This document shows, piece by piece, positions 1-11,412 of a stretch of DNA of 64,000 nt. The DNA is from Artocarpus heterophyllus (taxonomy: Eukaryota > Streptophyta > Magnoliopsida > Rosales > Moraceae): NCBI GenBank assembly GCA_025403435.1, contig CM046345.1, positions 16,844,160 to 16,908,159 on the forward strand. Reading direction: 5' to 3'. The notes below the pieces were generated by a model. The model was not told the DNA's origin and made no database searches. It saw only the letters and a program-made list of their open reading frames with translations. The position numbers and the translations under genes were made by a program. The first letter of the stretch is position 1. Each line of letters begins with the position of its first letter.

Positions 1-535
1 GGGAGAAGGTTTTCGAAGAGAGAACCTAAGGCCTCCATCGTTGGTCCATAGGAAGAACATGGTGGTCCCGACCCCTAGGAAGGGATTTCTATCATGTACC
101 AGATTGGATCTCTGAAAGGATAATGTATTTTAGTATGATTTATTGTTGCACACCCCTAGGTGGTGATTATAAATCATGAATAAAATATTGAAATGGTAGT
201 TATACACTCACGTTAATTTTATTATTAACCTCCCCTAGGAGCTCTGTTAATAAAATTAATGGCCAAAGAAACGATTATTAGTATATGTTGGATCATACGG
301 GTCTTGGATGGCATATATTAATCAGGAGGGGATCTGTGTTCCTGATTGAATTTGGCATGACTCCCCTAGGAGCTTGTTGAATTCTGAGTTGGGAATTATC
401 ATTGTAAGGTTGTGATATTTTCAAGGTTTTGACACATAAACACATTTGTATGATTTTACATGATTGTGTTATCTTACTAAATTATTATATATGTTTACTT
501 ATGTTTGGTATATGATTCTTTATTGTAGATTGAAA
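1..535 (+). promoter_or_regulatory. Retrotransposon RNA leader with four CCTAGG-loop hairpins
   Basis: This untranslated stretch precedes the gag start codon at 536. The self-complementary hexamer CCTAGG occurs at 74-79, 155-160, 234-239 and 365-370, within CCCCTAGG each time. Each copy sits between inverted arms: 48-54 with 86-92, 135-143 with 169-177 (nine perfect pairs), 213-229 with 246-259, and 348-352 with 380-384 plus 339-342 with 392-395. A hairpin showing a palindrome in its loop is the architecture of retroviral dimer-initiation sites. A packaging or dimerisation role here is inference. Confidence 0.6.
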
Positions 536-1404
536 ATGTCTAAAAACACTTTATCATCGATACTTGACAAAAACCAATTAACCGATGAGAACTATAACGA
601 TTGGAAACGGAACCTGGACATCGTCCTTTCCTTTGAGAAACTGAAATATGTTCTGACAACTTCTTGTCCTCCCGAGCCTACGGGAGACTCAAGTAATGAG
701 CAATTCCAAGCGTATGACCGCTGGAAAGATGCTAATGATCAGGCCCGCTGCTTTGTTATGGCTAGCATGAACAATGTGCTGCAGCTCAACATCAGGATTA
801 TGAGACTGCGAAGCAGATCTTGGATAATCTTGAGGACATGTTTGGAGGCCAGGCCATAACAAAGCGGCAAGGGGCACTTCGAAAACTCTTAAACTATAGA
901 CAGAGACCGGGGACATCTGTAAAGGAGCACATGATGTTGGTCATGGGTTACCTCGCTGAGGCTCAAACCAATAGAGCCGACATCGATGCTGAAACTCAGA
1001 TGACTATGGTCTTTGAGACTCTGTCTAAGGAATTTATTCCGTTTAGAGCTACTTTTAATTTAAGCAATAGACGGGATATGACCTTGACAGAATTGATGAA
1101 ATAGTTACAGAAGTTCGAACTGATGATCAGGGAGTCTCTTGCTGGTGGTGAGGCCAATTTTGTAGCTGCTTCTGGTTCCAATCCTAACTCTGGGAATGGA
1201 AAGAAGCAACGGGCCAAGAGTGGGAAGTCTTCTATTCCTCCTGCTACCAAGAGCAAGAAGAAGAAGAAGAAGAACCCAAAGAAGCTTAAGTGCTTCTTTT
1301 GTGGTAAGGTCGGGCATATAAAGAAGCATTGCAAGGACTTCCTTTCCAAGGGAGGTAGGTGTGATCTTCTATATTTAGAAACTTGTTTGGTTGAGGAATC
1401 CAGT
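536..1404 (+). pseudogene. Copia gag (capsid/nucleocapsid), broken
   Basis: Gag forms the particle shell that packages element RNA. The likely start is the ATG at 536 (MSKNTLSS...), followed by an ENYNDWKRNL motif typical of copia gag N-termini. A frameshift near 785-800 moves the reading frame, a TAG lies at 1102-1104, and the frame continues through a lysine-rich stretch to a CCHC zinc knuckle (C-x2-C-x4-H-x4-C) at 1291-1332. The knuckle binds RNA in this family. An open frame starts upstream of 536 but is not expected to be used. Two lesions make it non-functional as it stands. Confidence 0.85.
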
Positions 1405-1800
1405 GACATCTGGGCCATAGATTCCGGTGCAACTAATCATGTTTGTTTTTCTCTGCAGGGATTCAAAGAAACGAGAAGTCTACTTCGTGAAGACTTAACG
1501 CTTCGGATGGGCGATGGATCCTTGGTCTCAGCGGAAGCAGTGGGAGATGTCCATCTTTATTTTGATAATTATAGGAATTTAATTTTGCGAGATTGTTTTT
1601 ATGTTCCTAAATTTAAAAGGAATTTAATTTCTATATCTTCTTTATTTAAAGCCTCCTACGTGGTATCTTTTAATGAAAAAGTGGTGATTCATAAAAACAA
1701 ATCTTTTATCTGTTCTGGATGGGTGCAAAATAATCTATATTTTATCAAACCTAAGATGGACTTATTGGTTAATGCTGAGATAAATGATAATGACTGAAAA
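1405..1800 (+). pseudogene. Copia aspartic protease domain
   Basis: The active-site signature DSGAT is encoded at 1420-1434, preceded by WAI and followed by NHV, as in copia proteases that cleave the polyprotein. The frame is continuous with the zinc-knuckle part of gag and stays open until a TGA at 1795-1797. By comparison with the family this looks like a mutated tryptophan codon just before the integrase zinc-binding domain. The catalytic segment itself is undamaged. Confidence 0.82.
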
Positions 1801-2720
1801 AGACTTAAAACTTCTCACTCTAATAAGACTTATCTTTGGCATTTGAGCCTTGGCCATATTAACCTGAATAGGATTCAAAGGTTGGTAAGGGATGGACCTT
1901 TAAGTCACTTAAAGGTGGAATCTATACCTCAATGTGAATCTTGTTTGGAGGGTAAAATGACCAAAAGACCATATGGGTCTAAGGGCAATAGGGCCAAAGG
2001 GATTCTAGAACTTGTGCATAGTGATGTTTGCGGACCGATGAACATCTGGGCACGAAGAGGGTATGAGTATTTTGTCACTTTTATTGACGATTACTCAAGA
2101 TATGGGTATGTGTACCTAATGCACCACAAAAACGAAACTTATGATAAGTTTAGGGAGTTTCGGGCTGAAGTGGAAAAGCAATTGGGTAGACCCATAAAGG
2201 CACTTCGATCTGATCGAGGTAGGGAATACCTTTCTGATGAGTTCTTGGGACACTTGTTAGAGAATGGGATTTTATCCCATTTGACTACACCGGGCACTCT
2301 ACAGCAGAATAGCGTAGTGGAGAGAAGGAATAGGACTTTGTTGGACATGATTAGGTCCATGATGAGTTATTCATCATTGCCTTTATCCTTTTAGGGATAT
2401 ACACTACAAACCGCATTTATCTTTTGAACAATGTGCCTTCAAAATCGGTCCCTAAAACTCCTCACAAGTTGTGGACAAGACGGAAGACATCCTTAAACCA
2501 TATTCGCATATAGGGATGTCCGGCTCATGTCCTGTTTACGGATCCGAATAAGTTGGAAGCACGTTCAGAAGTTTGCGTGTTTGTAGGATATCCAAAAGGG
2601 ACTAAAGGGGGTTATTTTTTTAACCCTAAGGAAAATAAAGTCGTGGTTTCAACTAATGCAACTTTCCTTGAGGAGAGTTACATGGACGACTTTAAACCTC
2701 AAAGCAAAGTGGTGCTTGAG
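1801..2720 (+). pseudogene. Copia integrase, broken
   Basis: The HHCC zinc-binding domain is visible (HLSLGH then CESCLEGK, about 1840-1955), followed by a retroviral-type catalytic core with the DDE residues in HSDVCG, RSDRGREY and VVERRN (about 2015-2330). Integrase joins element DNA to the host chromosome. A TAG at 2392-2394 interrupts the core's C-terminal side, and one or more frameshifts between about 2396 and 2550 shift the frame before the [11 protein letters not shown] segment. The DDE residues are intact but the protein cannot be made as one piece. Confidence 0.88.
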
Positions 2721-4486
2721 GAGTTAAGGGGTGATCCGTTCACTTCGAAGGTTCCGAACGAAACCATTCCGATCGGTGTAGAAAAACCAAACAAACCTGA
2801 ACAACAACCTCAGGGGCTTCGGCGTAGTGGGAGGATCAGGCGTCAACCTGAGAGCTATATGTTCAATGGGGAGGTCTTTTTGGCTGAACCGGATGAACAT
2901 GATAGGGATCCTTATACTTACGCAGAAGCTATAGAGGATGTTGATTCAAGACTCTGGACAGAAGCCATGAACATAGAGATGAAGTCTATGGAGACTAATC
3001 GGGTTTGGGAGCTTGTGGATCTTCCCGAAGGGGTAAAATCCATAGGGTGTAAGTGGATCTACAAGAGGAAAAGAGGAGTGGATGGAAAGGTTGAAACCTT
3101 TAAGGCTAGACTGGTAGCTAAGGGTTATACGCAAAAGGAAGGAATCGATTATGAGGAAACCTTTTCGCCTGTAGCCATGCTTAAGTCCATCCGGATTCTC
3201 TTGTCCATAGCTGTCGCTCTCAACTACGAGATTTGGCAGATGGATGTCAAGACGGCTTTTCTGAATGGCTATCTTGATGAGTCCATTTATATGGAACAAC
3301 CAGACGGGTTCAAGGTCGTGGGTCAAGAGGGTAAGGTTTGTAAGCTGCTGAAGTCTATTTATGGACTTAAGCAGGCTTCTAGTTCTTGGAACATAAGATT
3401 TGATCAAGTGATCAAGACTTATGGGTTCTCACAAAATGTGGATGAACCATGTGTTTACAAACACATTAAGGATGGGAAAGTGGTTTTTCTACTGCTCTAT
3501 GTAGATACATTCTGCTGATTAGCAATGACGTTGGGGCGTTGTCATCGGTCAAATTATGGTTGACCAAGCAGTTTGACATGAAGGACTTAGATGAGGCTAA
3601 TTTTGTTCTTGGTATCTAGATCTTTCGGGATAGGAAGAACAAAATGATAGCTTTGTCTCAGGCCGGCTACATAGATAAAATTCTCAGGAGGTTTGCAATG
3701 CAGGATTCCAAGAAAGGTAGGCAACCATCTAGGTCTGGAATTACTCTTTCTAAGAAAGACTCTCCAAAGTCTTATGAAGAAAGAGAATACATGAAGAAGG
3801 TGCCTTATGCTTCGGCAGTGGGTAGTCTCATGTATGCCATGCTTTGCACACGACCAGATATTAGCTATGCGGTCGGGATTGTAAGTCGATTTCAGGCGGA
3901 TCCAGGACCGAACCATTGGGTTGCGGTAAAGCATATTTTCAAGTACTTGAGAAGGACTCGAGGGTATATGCTTGTGTATTCGGGTGAGGATTTAACTCCT
4001 CTAGGATACACTGATTCAGATTTTCAATCTTGTCTAGATTCTAAGAAATCGACTTCGGGGTTTGTGTTTACTCTGGGTGGCGGTGCCATCAGTTGGAGAA
4101 GTGCGAAGTAAGATTGCACTTCAGATTCAACGATGGAGGCCGAGTATGTGGCGGGTAGTGATGCTTTGAAAGAAGCAGTGTGGCTCCGCAAGTTCCTTGG
4201 GGATCTTGAGGTAGTTCCTGGTATGGATAACGTGGTATCATTGTACTGTGATAACAGTGCGGCGGTAGCTAATGCTAAGGAACCAAGATTTCACAAGAAG
4301 AGTAAGCATATTGATCGGAAGTATCATGTGATAAAGGACTTCGTTGAGGGCGGGCATGTCACGGTGTGCAAGATCGCATCAGAGGACAATTTAGCTGATC
4401 CATTTATGATGACACTTACTGGGAGAGTCTTCGAGAGGCATGTGGAAGCTATGGGGATGCAAAATTTGCTGTATTTACTCACTTAG
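2721..4486 (+). pseudogene. Copia reverse transcriptase and RNase H, broken
   Basis: The reverse transcriptase is clear from [29 protein letters not shown] and the active-site region. At 3498-3507 the YVDD box is destroyed by a one-base deletion just after the first aspartate codon. Copies B and C keep the motif. A TAG also occurs near 3617. RNase H follows (GYTDSDF, DSTMEAEYV, YCDNSAA, HKKSKHID), with a TAA at 4109-4111. The coding region ends with a stop at 4484-4486 just before the polypurine tract. No active polymerase can come from this copy. Confidence 0.9.
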
Positions 4487-4499
4487 TGCAAGTGGGAGA
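4486..4499 (+). other. Polypurine tract of copia copy A
   Basis: The purine-rich AAGTGGGAGAT directly precedes the LTR start TGTTAGACATG. This is the usual primer site for plus-strand DNA synthesis. Copy B has a closely similar sequence before its LTR at 45798, and copy C has it in reverse just above 48380. Confidence 0.75.
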
Positions 4500-5624
4500 T
4501 TGTTAGACATGTATGCCCTATGGAGTAAAAACGTAATACGTTTTTTGAGACATTTTTATCAATAAAGAATTTATTCATTTATATAAACCAAATCTTGTCC
4601 TCTTTACGTTCATATTTGCTGAATGTATGATAAGCAAACAGTAGTCTGAGACTGTCAGTCTAAACCTTAAGAATTGGGTATATGATGGACTGATTATACG
4701 GAAGACACGATTCTTAAGGTGATGGTCTAAAACATATGATCCACAATCGAGGGAATAAAGTTGGGCGCTTTATTCATGTAAAGTTTGTTATGTTGTCTAT
4801 ATCCCTTTTGGGAGATGGTTTGTCTTGGCCATCGAAGTTGGACTCCATGAATAGAAACATTGGCACGTTGTCATAGGTGACGATGTGTTGGATCGGGACA
4901 TAAAGTGAATTGATTTGGATTAATAATTCTATCTTGGCAAATCGATTCACTTTAGACAGTCATTTGTATTGTGTCTTAATCTTGAGATGAATAGTGGGTC
5001 CGTTGTCTCGACTTGTGTCTTTTGATGTACCAATGGGTGACTCCCACATCTCTATAGTGGTATGCATGCCGGTACGTTGGAGGCATGACTCTTGATAGCG
5101 TAGACTTGTTATTCATAGATATGGAATCCATAGCTCCTCTTTAGGAGTAGTGATATCCTCTTATATGCGTTGTCATGTAATTGGAAAACTGGAGCGCTCA
5201 ACCATTTGGATACATAGGTGTAACCGAATGGTATACTATCTTTGGATGGTAAGTTTTCAACGGAGAGACAACGGAACGTAAGATAAAAATAATCGGAAAG
5301 GTAAGACAAAACTTGTCCTTAAGCCGATTATGGATTATCATATGGGGATACGATACACTATGATATGTCATGGAGACTTAGCTACACGAGCTTCGTAATT
5401 CTATAAAGTTCGAGAGTGCAGCTTCAAGCTTTTAGTGGAGTAGCGTTGGAGTTGATAATTGTGAAATGTATATCTAGGATATTGGGTTTCATAATTATCA
5501 TGAGCTTGAACTTTATAGGTCCATTTTGGTCCCCTTTGCTAGCTCATAAAATCCTGTAACGACACGGTGTGCTTTTCCAATAATTGGTGACTTATGTCGG
5601 ATTTATCAGATTGGTTTAAAATTT

Positions 5625-5795
5625 GTAAGAATCAAATAATTCATGTCTGTTTATCGGTTGAATTAATTTTGTAAGAAATTAGTTCAAGATAAACTTGTTG
5701 AATTATTGCGATCAGATAATTCTTGTCTGTTTGTCGGTTGTTTTAATTTTGGACAAAATTAGAACAAGATAAACTTGTAGAATTATTGTGAATTG
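5625..5795 (+). repeat. Two-copy tandem repeat in LTR U3
   Basis: About 80 bp are repeated twice. Each unit holds a run like AATTCATGTCTGTTTATCGG, then TTAATTTTG, then a segment like AAGATAAACTTGTTGAATTA. The two units differ by substitutions. The same pair is recognisable in the minus-strand LTRs (about 47085-47245 and 62920-63080), so the duplication predates spread of these copies. Confidence 0.6.
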
Positions 5796-5934
5796 ATTTA
5801 TTTTCTTAGAGATTATCTTGATAAAGTTTATTTTGATCAGATAACTTCTCTATTGGGTTATTTGAATCAAAACTGAGACTTTATCCTTTAGAATCTCGGG
5901 TGGAAAATAAAAGATTCGCGGAGATTTTTTCTCG

Positions 5935-6030
5935 GGAGTTCGGCCCGCCGGATGACGTGTTTGGCTTGTCGAACTGGCCTGTTCGGCCTGCTGATCAGAC
6001 AGTTCGGCCTGCCGATCAGCGGGAGATAAG
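5935..6030 (+). promoter_or_regulatory. GC-rich TTCGGC palindrome cluster in U3
   Basis: In an AT-rich LTR this patch holds repeated GTTCGGC/GCCGAAC and CTGCCGATCAG-like words about 110-200 bp upstream of the TATA box. The minus-strand copy C has the matching cluster at 46862-46955 with several TTCGGC...GCCGAA palindromes. The position and clustering suggest enhancer-like binding sites; that is inference, and no known factor was assigned. Confidence 0.4.
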
Positions 6031-6126
6031 ATTATGCGTTTTCACACGGATCTTATCAGATCTTGATCCGAACTTGATTCTGTTTCGAGTTTTTGAGACC
6101 TAATCTGATATGGACTGACCCCAGGA

Positions 6127-6142
6127 CCAATAGGTATAAAAA
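6127..6142 (+). promoter_or_regulatory. LTR promoter: CCAAT and TATA box
   Basis: CCAAT at 6127-6131 is followed by TATAAAAA at 6135-6142. The same arrangement is seen in reverse in copy C (about 46737-46751) and, diverged, in copy D near 62415-62425. Transcription would start roughly 25-35 bases downstream, near 6165, marking the U3/R border. Confidence 0.6.
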
Positions 6143-6534
6143 GGGAGTGAGTCTCATGATTTACTTAGATCAATTTGAGAGATTAAGAGTGATACTCTTC
6201 CAGTGAGCATCTGAAAACTCCCTGATAGTTTTTGTTCACAAATCACGAGCACTAGCTTTGGGTTCTCTCTATTGATTGGAAGGAGAGTCACCGGTGGAAG
6301 AGCTGTACGTGTGAGCCCACACTCACTCCGGTTGTGGATAGAGAATAGCAAAGAAGACCAGTTGGTTGAGGCTCTTCTGGAACATTACTTCTCTACACAG
6401 GTTGCGGAGGTTCTTCGGCACACTGAGGTTAGTAAGATCTGTCTAATTTATACATATAACATGTCAAACTTGCGTTTTAGAAATTACTCTAATGAAAAAT
6501 TTTTAAAATTCCGCTGCACACTTTGTTTCCAACA

Positions 6535-7279
6535 CATTCGACCACAAAATCCATGATTTTCCAATCTTATGTTCATTCTAGAATAGCATTTTTCTATAAT
6601 CTTTTCGTATTGTAACAATCTCCTGCATCCATCTTCCACCATGAGGCTTTGGCTGACAGATTTGATTATCATCATCTTGATCGTGATTCCCATCCGAGTA
6701 GTTATGAGCTCATTAACATGTTATAGCTTAGCTATGGAATGTTTAAGCTCAGAAAAATCCTATAATTAGCAATCTAACATATGGGTGCTCACAAGCACTC
6801 TACTCCATAAAACACCAAAAATCACTTTTGGCCTTCCCTTATTCTATTATCTTGATATGCTTTTCTCGTTCTATGTATACTCAATACCGAATGATTTCTA
6901 ATGGAGTGAGATTCGCTTAAATGGAAAACACAGTTGAGCATAAAACATCATAACGTGTTGTGAGCTTATCTTCTTGATTTTGAGCCATCGGGCCATCTGT
7001 TGGTCATCATTGACTATGCTTGATCATTATTGACTTAATACCGCCAATGGACGATGACTACCGTCGACTTGCAAAAACATTATAACAAATAACATTATGT
7101 TCATTCTTCGACCTTTGCCTTCTTGTTGCTCATCCAGGAGCGCCGACATCAAGGGTTATGTACCTAGTATAAATACATAATCATTAAATATTAATGTTTT
7201 TTCTTGCATAACTTAACTTACTTACTTGAGCTATGGTGAAGCGGACATACGACAGTGTGAGATGGGATGATAGGATACC
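6535..7279 (-). other. Remnant of Ty3/gypsy interior (leader side)
   Basis: This stretch lies between the end of copia copy A and a minus-strand primer-binding site, so it should be the start of a gypsy element's interior read right to left. No gag reading frame of useful length is left. It is the probable insertion target of copia copy A. Confidence 0.4.
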
Positions 7280-7291
7280 GCTTTGATACTA
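7280..7291 (-). other. Gypsy primer-binding site (initiator tRNA-Met type)
   Basis: On the minus strand the LTR end TGTCACA is followed by AG and then TAGTATCAAAGC, which matches ten of twelve bases of the initiator methionine tRNA site TGGTATCAGAGC. The two differences are transitions, as expected after methylation decay. This orients the element leftward, with its 5' LTR to the right. Confidence 0.65.
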
Positions 7292-8827
7292 CTTGTGACA
7301 CCCTGCCTTTTTCAACTACCACTTAACTTTGTTAAACAACATTTCTCAAACTTTATTCCTACTTACCTAGTAAGAAAGTACTGGAAAATTTTTTTTCTTT
7401 AAATATACTTCAAAATTGTAGCGACTTCCATTGCAACCAAAGTTGGGACATAACTCAATACTTGATTTTAAAATCATTCAAAACGACACCTAGAACTTAT
7501 GAAGAAACGTAAACTGGAACATAGCTTAAAAGTTAAATTTATAATTGTTTAAAACATTTCGTAAATATATCCTTAAAATTTTTTTCATAAAATCTTTTAT
7601 TATAAAACATTTCCTCAAGCATTGACTTTCTTAAAACTTTGAAAACACTATACCAAATAGTAGAAAACTTGTTCTTTGAGTAGCGAAACAAATTGCAATA
7701 GTATCTATACCCAATTTTCGCATCTGACTATTGCTACATTAAGCTCTTTAACCAGTCATCTGGTCTTCTATAAAACTACCTACACCATGAAGGAACTTGT
7801 AATGAGCTCTTGCTTAGTAAGTTCAAACATTTCCTCACAAAACATTTATAACATTAGTCATAGAACTTTTGTCTTAAAAATATTTTTCATAAGACATTTT
7901 TCATAAAACATTTCTTAATGTTATTCATAAACATTCTTCTTAAACCGTTTCTTGAAAAGATTTTCCATAAAGTATTCTTCATGAACTTTTCTCATAAAAC
8001 ATTTCCCAAAATGTTTTTCATAACATATCTTATAAACGTATCATGGAAAAGAATGCAAGCAAGGTCCATTAGACTTTATTTCATTTATGCTTATTTATGA
8101 ACTTTCAATTATGAGCTTCTTGTGATCATTCATATCTTACTTAAACTTCTTATCATTATTCATATCTTTTCTTGTCTTGTGAACTTTAGTATTCTTACCA
8201 ACATCATTAATCATGAAAACATAAAAATGATGCTTCCCTTGTGGAAGTTTTAAGACCATCGAACACTAAGGTCGTAACATTAAAAGACGCTTGTACGACA
8301 CTTACTAATTATCTTTGCTTTACCCTCTTGTTAACTTTCGTGAGCATATAAAAAATACAAAAATATCATATACAAACATGTAGAAAATCATAACTTGTAC
8401 TTTAATAACATAGTGCATAACACATGCAAACATACTGTAAACATAATAATTGCGAATACATTGCAAATCTTAACTTGACCTTTAAAACTTTATGCATTAC
8501 ATATGCAAATATATTTTAATTAAAAACACATCATAAGTTATAACTTGAACTTTTAAAATGTTATGCATAACAAATGCAAACATACTTTCAAAACAACTTG
8601 CATATCATTCGCAAACATTTATAAAGCATTAGAAAATCATTTTCTTTATGCCATAGGCAGTGCTTGAAATTTACCAGGATAACGATCTCGTGTTCCCATT
8701 CTATTCCTTTTTGTTTATTAGTCGTCTTTTGTGTCTATTCAAATGACACCCCATTATTACCTAACCTCTCCTATGATCAATCTACTCAATTCATAATAGA
8801 ACTTAAACGTTAAATGTTCATTTCTTT

Positions 8828-9060
8828 TTTACTTAATTTTGTATCTTATCAGTTTACTTTTCCTTTACTTTACTTTGCAACCTATCAGTTTAGTTTTCCC
8901 TTTCTTGACTTTGTAACCCACCAATTTTTCTTTCTTTTACTTAATTTTATAACCCACTAGTTTAACTTTCTTTTACTTAACTTTATAACCCACTGGTTTA
9001 ACTTTCTTTTATTTAACTTTGTAAACCATCGGTTTACATTTCTTTAACTTAACTTAAGTG
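8828..9060. repeat. Diverged tandem repeat, about 45-bp unit
   Basis: Five to six imperfect copies of a unit like ACTTTGTAACCCACCAGTTT followed by TTCTTTTACTTA can be read in series. It lies within the putative gypsy LTR. Confidence 0.6.
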
Positions 9061-9417
9061 TCCCCTAGTTAAATTTCCTATGTCACTTGATGATTTTGTT
9101 ACTTAACATGATATAAAAAATTTTCTGTCTAAGGATGCTTTGTTAATTTGGAATGTTTAACTTCGTTTTAGCCGTTTTCTTAAAAATGATAATTTTACCC
9201 CTTAATGGGTAAAACTCATGGTCTTATTAAATTCTTTGCTTAAATTTACCATCCTAATAATTATGGGTTCATTTTAGAGTATTTTCCTAAATCAAGCGTT
9301 TTCGATCCCTTTTGGCTGTTTTGTAAAAAATGACCGTTTTGCCCTTGGTAGGTTTTAAAAAACTTTTGGAACCTATTTTAAAAGATAACTTACATTTCTT
9401 TATGTCTCATAACATTA

Positions 9418-9418
9418 A

Positions 9419-9449
<31 letters not shown>

Positions 9450-9458
9450 CAAAACAAT
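9418..9458. repeat. (AAAAC)n microsatellite
   Basis: About seven uninterrupted copies of AAAAC are followed by AATGG. This is a simple repeat with no coding content. Confidence 0.9.
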
Positions 9459-11235
9459 GGCTTTCCATTTGTTAAATTCTATTTTATCAAAATTTTACAA
9501 TTTTGACCCATAACTTAAAAATCTTTACAATTACACGCTTAACACGTTTTTCTTTCTTTTTTTTAGTAAAAAATCTTAATGTTTTTAAATCTAAAATCTA
9601 TGCTAACTTACTACCCACTGCAGCACAAGAAATCAACATTTTCTCAATAAAAACTCAGTTTTATATGGTTTTATGGTTTTGACCTGAAATAAAAAATCTT
9701 GACATTATTGCCCCCGGGTCCAATAATAATTGTTTTATACAAAAAAAATTCAGTTTTTTCTCAAAGATTAGGACTTCCTTAAACCCTCTGGCCTAATCAC
9801 AACCATTTCATAACATTTTCATATTTTACAAATTTTGTGCTTAAAATCTCTGTAAAATTCATAACTTACACCATCTAGAATTTTGAAAATTGTTCAGGCT
9901 ACCTTAACACTTTTAATGACTTCTACAACTATTGTATTGTAACTTTCTTGAAATTCCGATGTTAAAATGGACTTTTCGATTGATTTTTAAATCTACTAAA
10001 TTCTTATAAATCTTTGTAATTTAGTTGTTTTGAAATTTTACAAAACTTTATTCATAGAAACCATTGATCTTGCTATTTTGGTAGATCCAAGAATTTCTTG
10101 GAAAATTAATTGGCCGAAAAAACCCTATTAGAAGAGCCTAGAGTCGAAATGAAAGAAAATGTGATTGAATTAGTCCTAGTTAGGAATAATGGCACCAAAA
10201 ATAAAAAGTTTGTGATGCTGAAATGGGTCTCCCTAGGGCTCCTGTGCTTGAAAAAAAAGATCTGGGCCATTAGTTTTTATTTCTTTGCTTTTTAAATGGA
10301 TTTTGTTCCATGCCAAGCTTTTCTTGGATGAAATGTTTATTGCTAGCTGCTATAGTAATGAATCATTGGTTCTCTAGAAGAAATATAGGGTTCTACTTTT
10401 GGCAGATCCTATTGAATTTAATTCAAAGGAGGAACCTTATAAAGATCCTCCAACTCATCATTTCTTCAAAACTAGTTAAACTTTGTATTTTAACAAAGTT
10501 TACTAAATTTTCTCTTTAAAAAGTTTAAAGTCCTAATTTAAACTTCTCATACATACCAACACCTATACAATACACTATATAATCATGCCATATAGTTTCT
10601 TTACATGCCATAGACAATAACTTGCATCAAACATTTCGTTTGTATTAAAAAAAAAAATTAACATAGCTTATGGAACTAAGATTTTACTTAATCATTCCCA
10701 AGTGTTTGTCCTCACTTTTGGGCACTTGAAGGCTTCCGATCCTCCTTAATATAAATTCCATATCATAGCATAAAAATTCCATCTAAACTTGAACAAAAAC
10801 CCTAGTACACAATAGGAAAAGTTTTGAGTTTTACCTTAAAACTCCTTAATCTTTCTCTAGAACTCTTAATCTTGCTCCCCGTATGATTGAAGACTTAAAT
10901 CATCAAAATTTTGAGCGAGAGAGACATAAGGGAGGAGTCAAATCTCATGAAGAGAAAAATGGACCTTTTTTCTTTCTTTTTTTTTTCTTTTGTAATGCTT
11001 TCTACATGAAAATGATGGAGACTAACTTTGGTCTCTTTTGTACAACCAAATCCAAAGCAAATTAGGGGGGTGAGCTGGACTTTTGTCCACCTTAAAGGTG
11101 GTACTAAGGTGGGTCCCACATGAGCTTTTTTAACAGTCCAAATTTATACTAATAGTATTTTTCTTATATTGTTCGTACGTGTCTCATACTGTTAGTATTC
11201 TTTTCTACACTGTGTTTTATGGTCCACAAGCTTCC

Positions 11236-11412
11236 ATGTCATCTACATAATGTAATTCCTATGCTACTTAGCTTTACACAGTCTAATTTTTATACTACAT
11301 TACTTTATGTAGTGTAATTTCTATATTGCTTAACATTATGCAATGTAATTTCTATACTGCTTAACTTTATTAGTATAATTATTATACTGCATAACTTTAT
11401 TAGTATTAGGTT
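11236..11412. repeat. Diverged tandem repeat, about 37-bp unit
   Basis: Around five imperfect units contain TGTAATTTCTATACTGCTTA with CTTTATTAGTA or ACATTATGCA between them. It lies at the right end of the putative gypsy LTR. Confidence 0.5.

Larger units (their letters stand above)
1..6534 (+). mobile_element. Ty1/copia LTR retrotransposon, copy A (5' LTR outside window)
   Basis: The order leader, gag, protease, integrase, reverse transcriptase, RNase H, polypurine tract, LTR is seen directly, and integrase before reverse transcriptase makes it Ty1/copia. The window opens inside the untranslated leader, so the 5' LTR and primer-binding site are missing. The polyprotein is broken by several stops and frameshifts. 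The 3' LTR is about 2.03 kb, long for copia; the long LTR and long leader suggest an Angela/TAR-like lineage, which is inference. The right edge ends TTCCAACA at 6534 and the next five bases, CATTC, would be the target-site duplication, but the left copy is not visible. It abuts remains of a gypsy element, so it probably inserted into that. Confidence 0.93.
4500..6534 (+). repeat. 3' LTR of copia copy A (2,035 bp)
   Basis: It begins TGTTAGACATG and ends TTTCCAACA, matching in full length the minus-strand LTR at 46348-48380, which fixes both ends. Related copies lie at 42563-43474 and 45798-46347 (plus) and 62050-64000 (minus). From the TATA box position, U3 is about 1.65 kb and R plus U5 about 0.37 kb. 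A two-copy tandem repeat and a GC-rich palindrome cluster lie in the distal half of U3. Confidence 0.92.
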
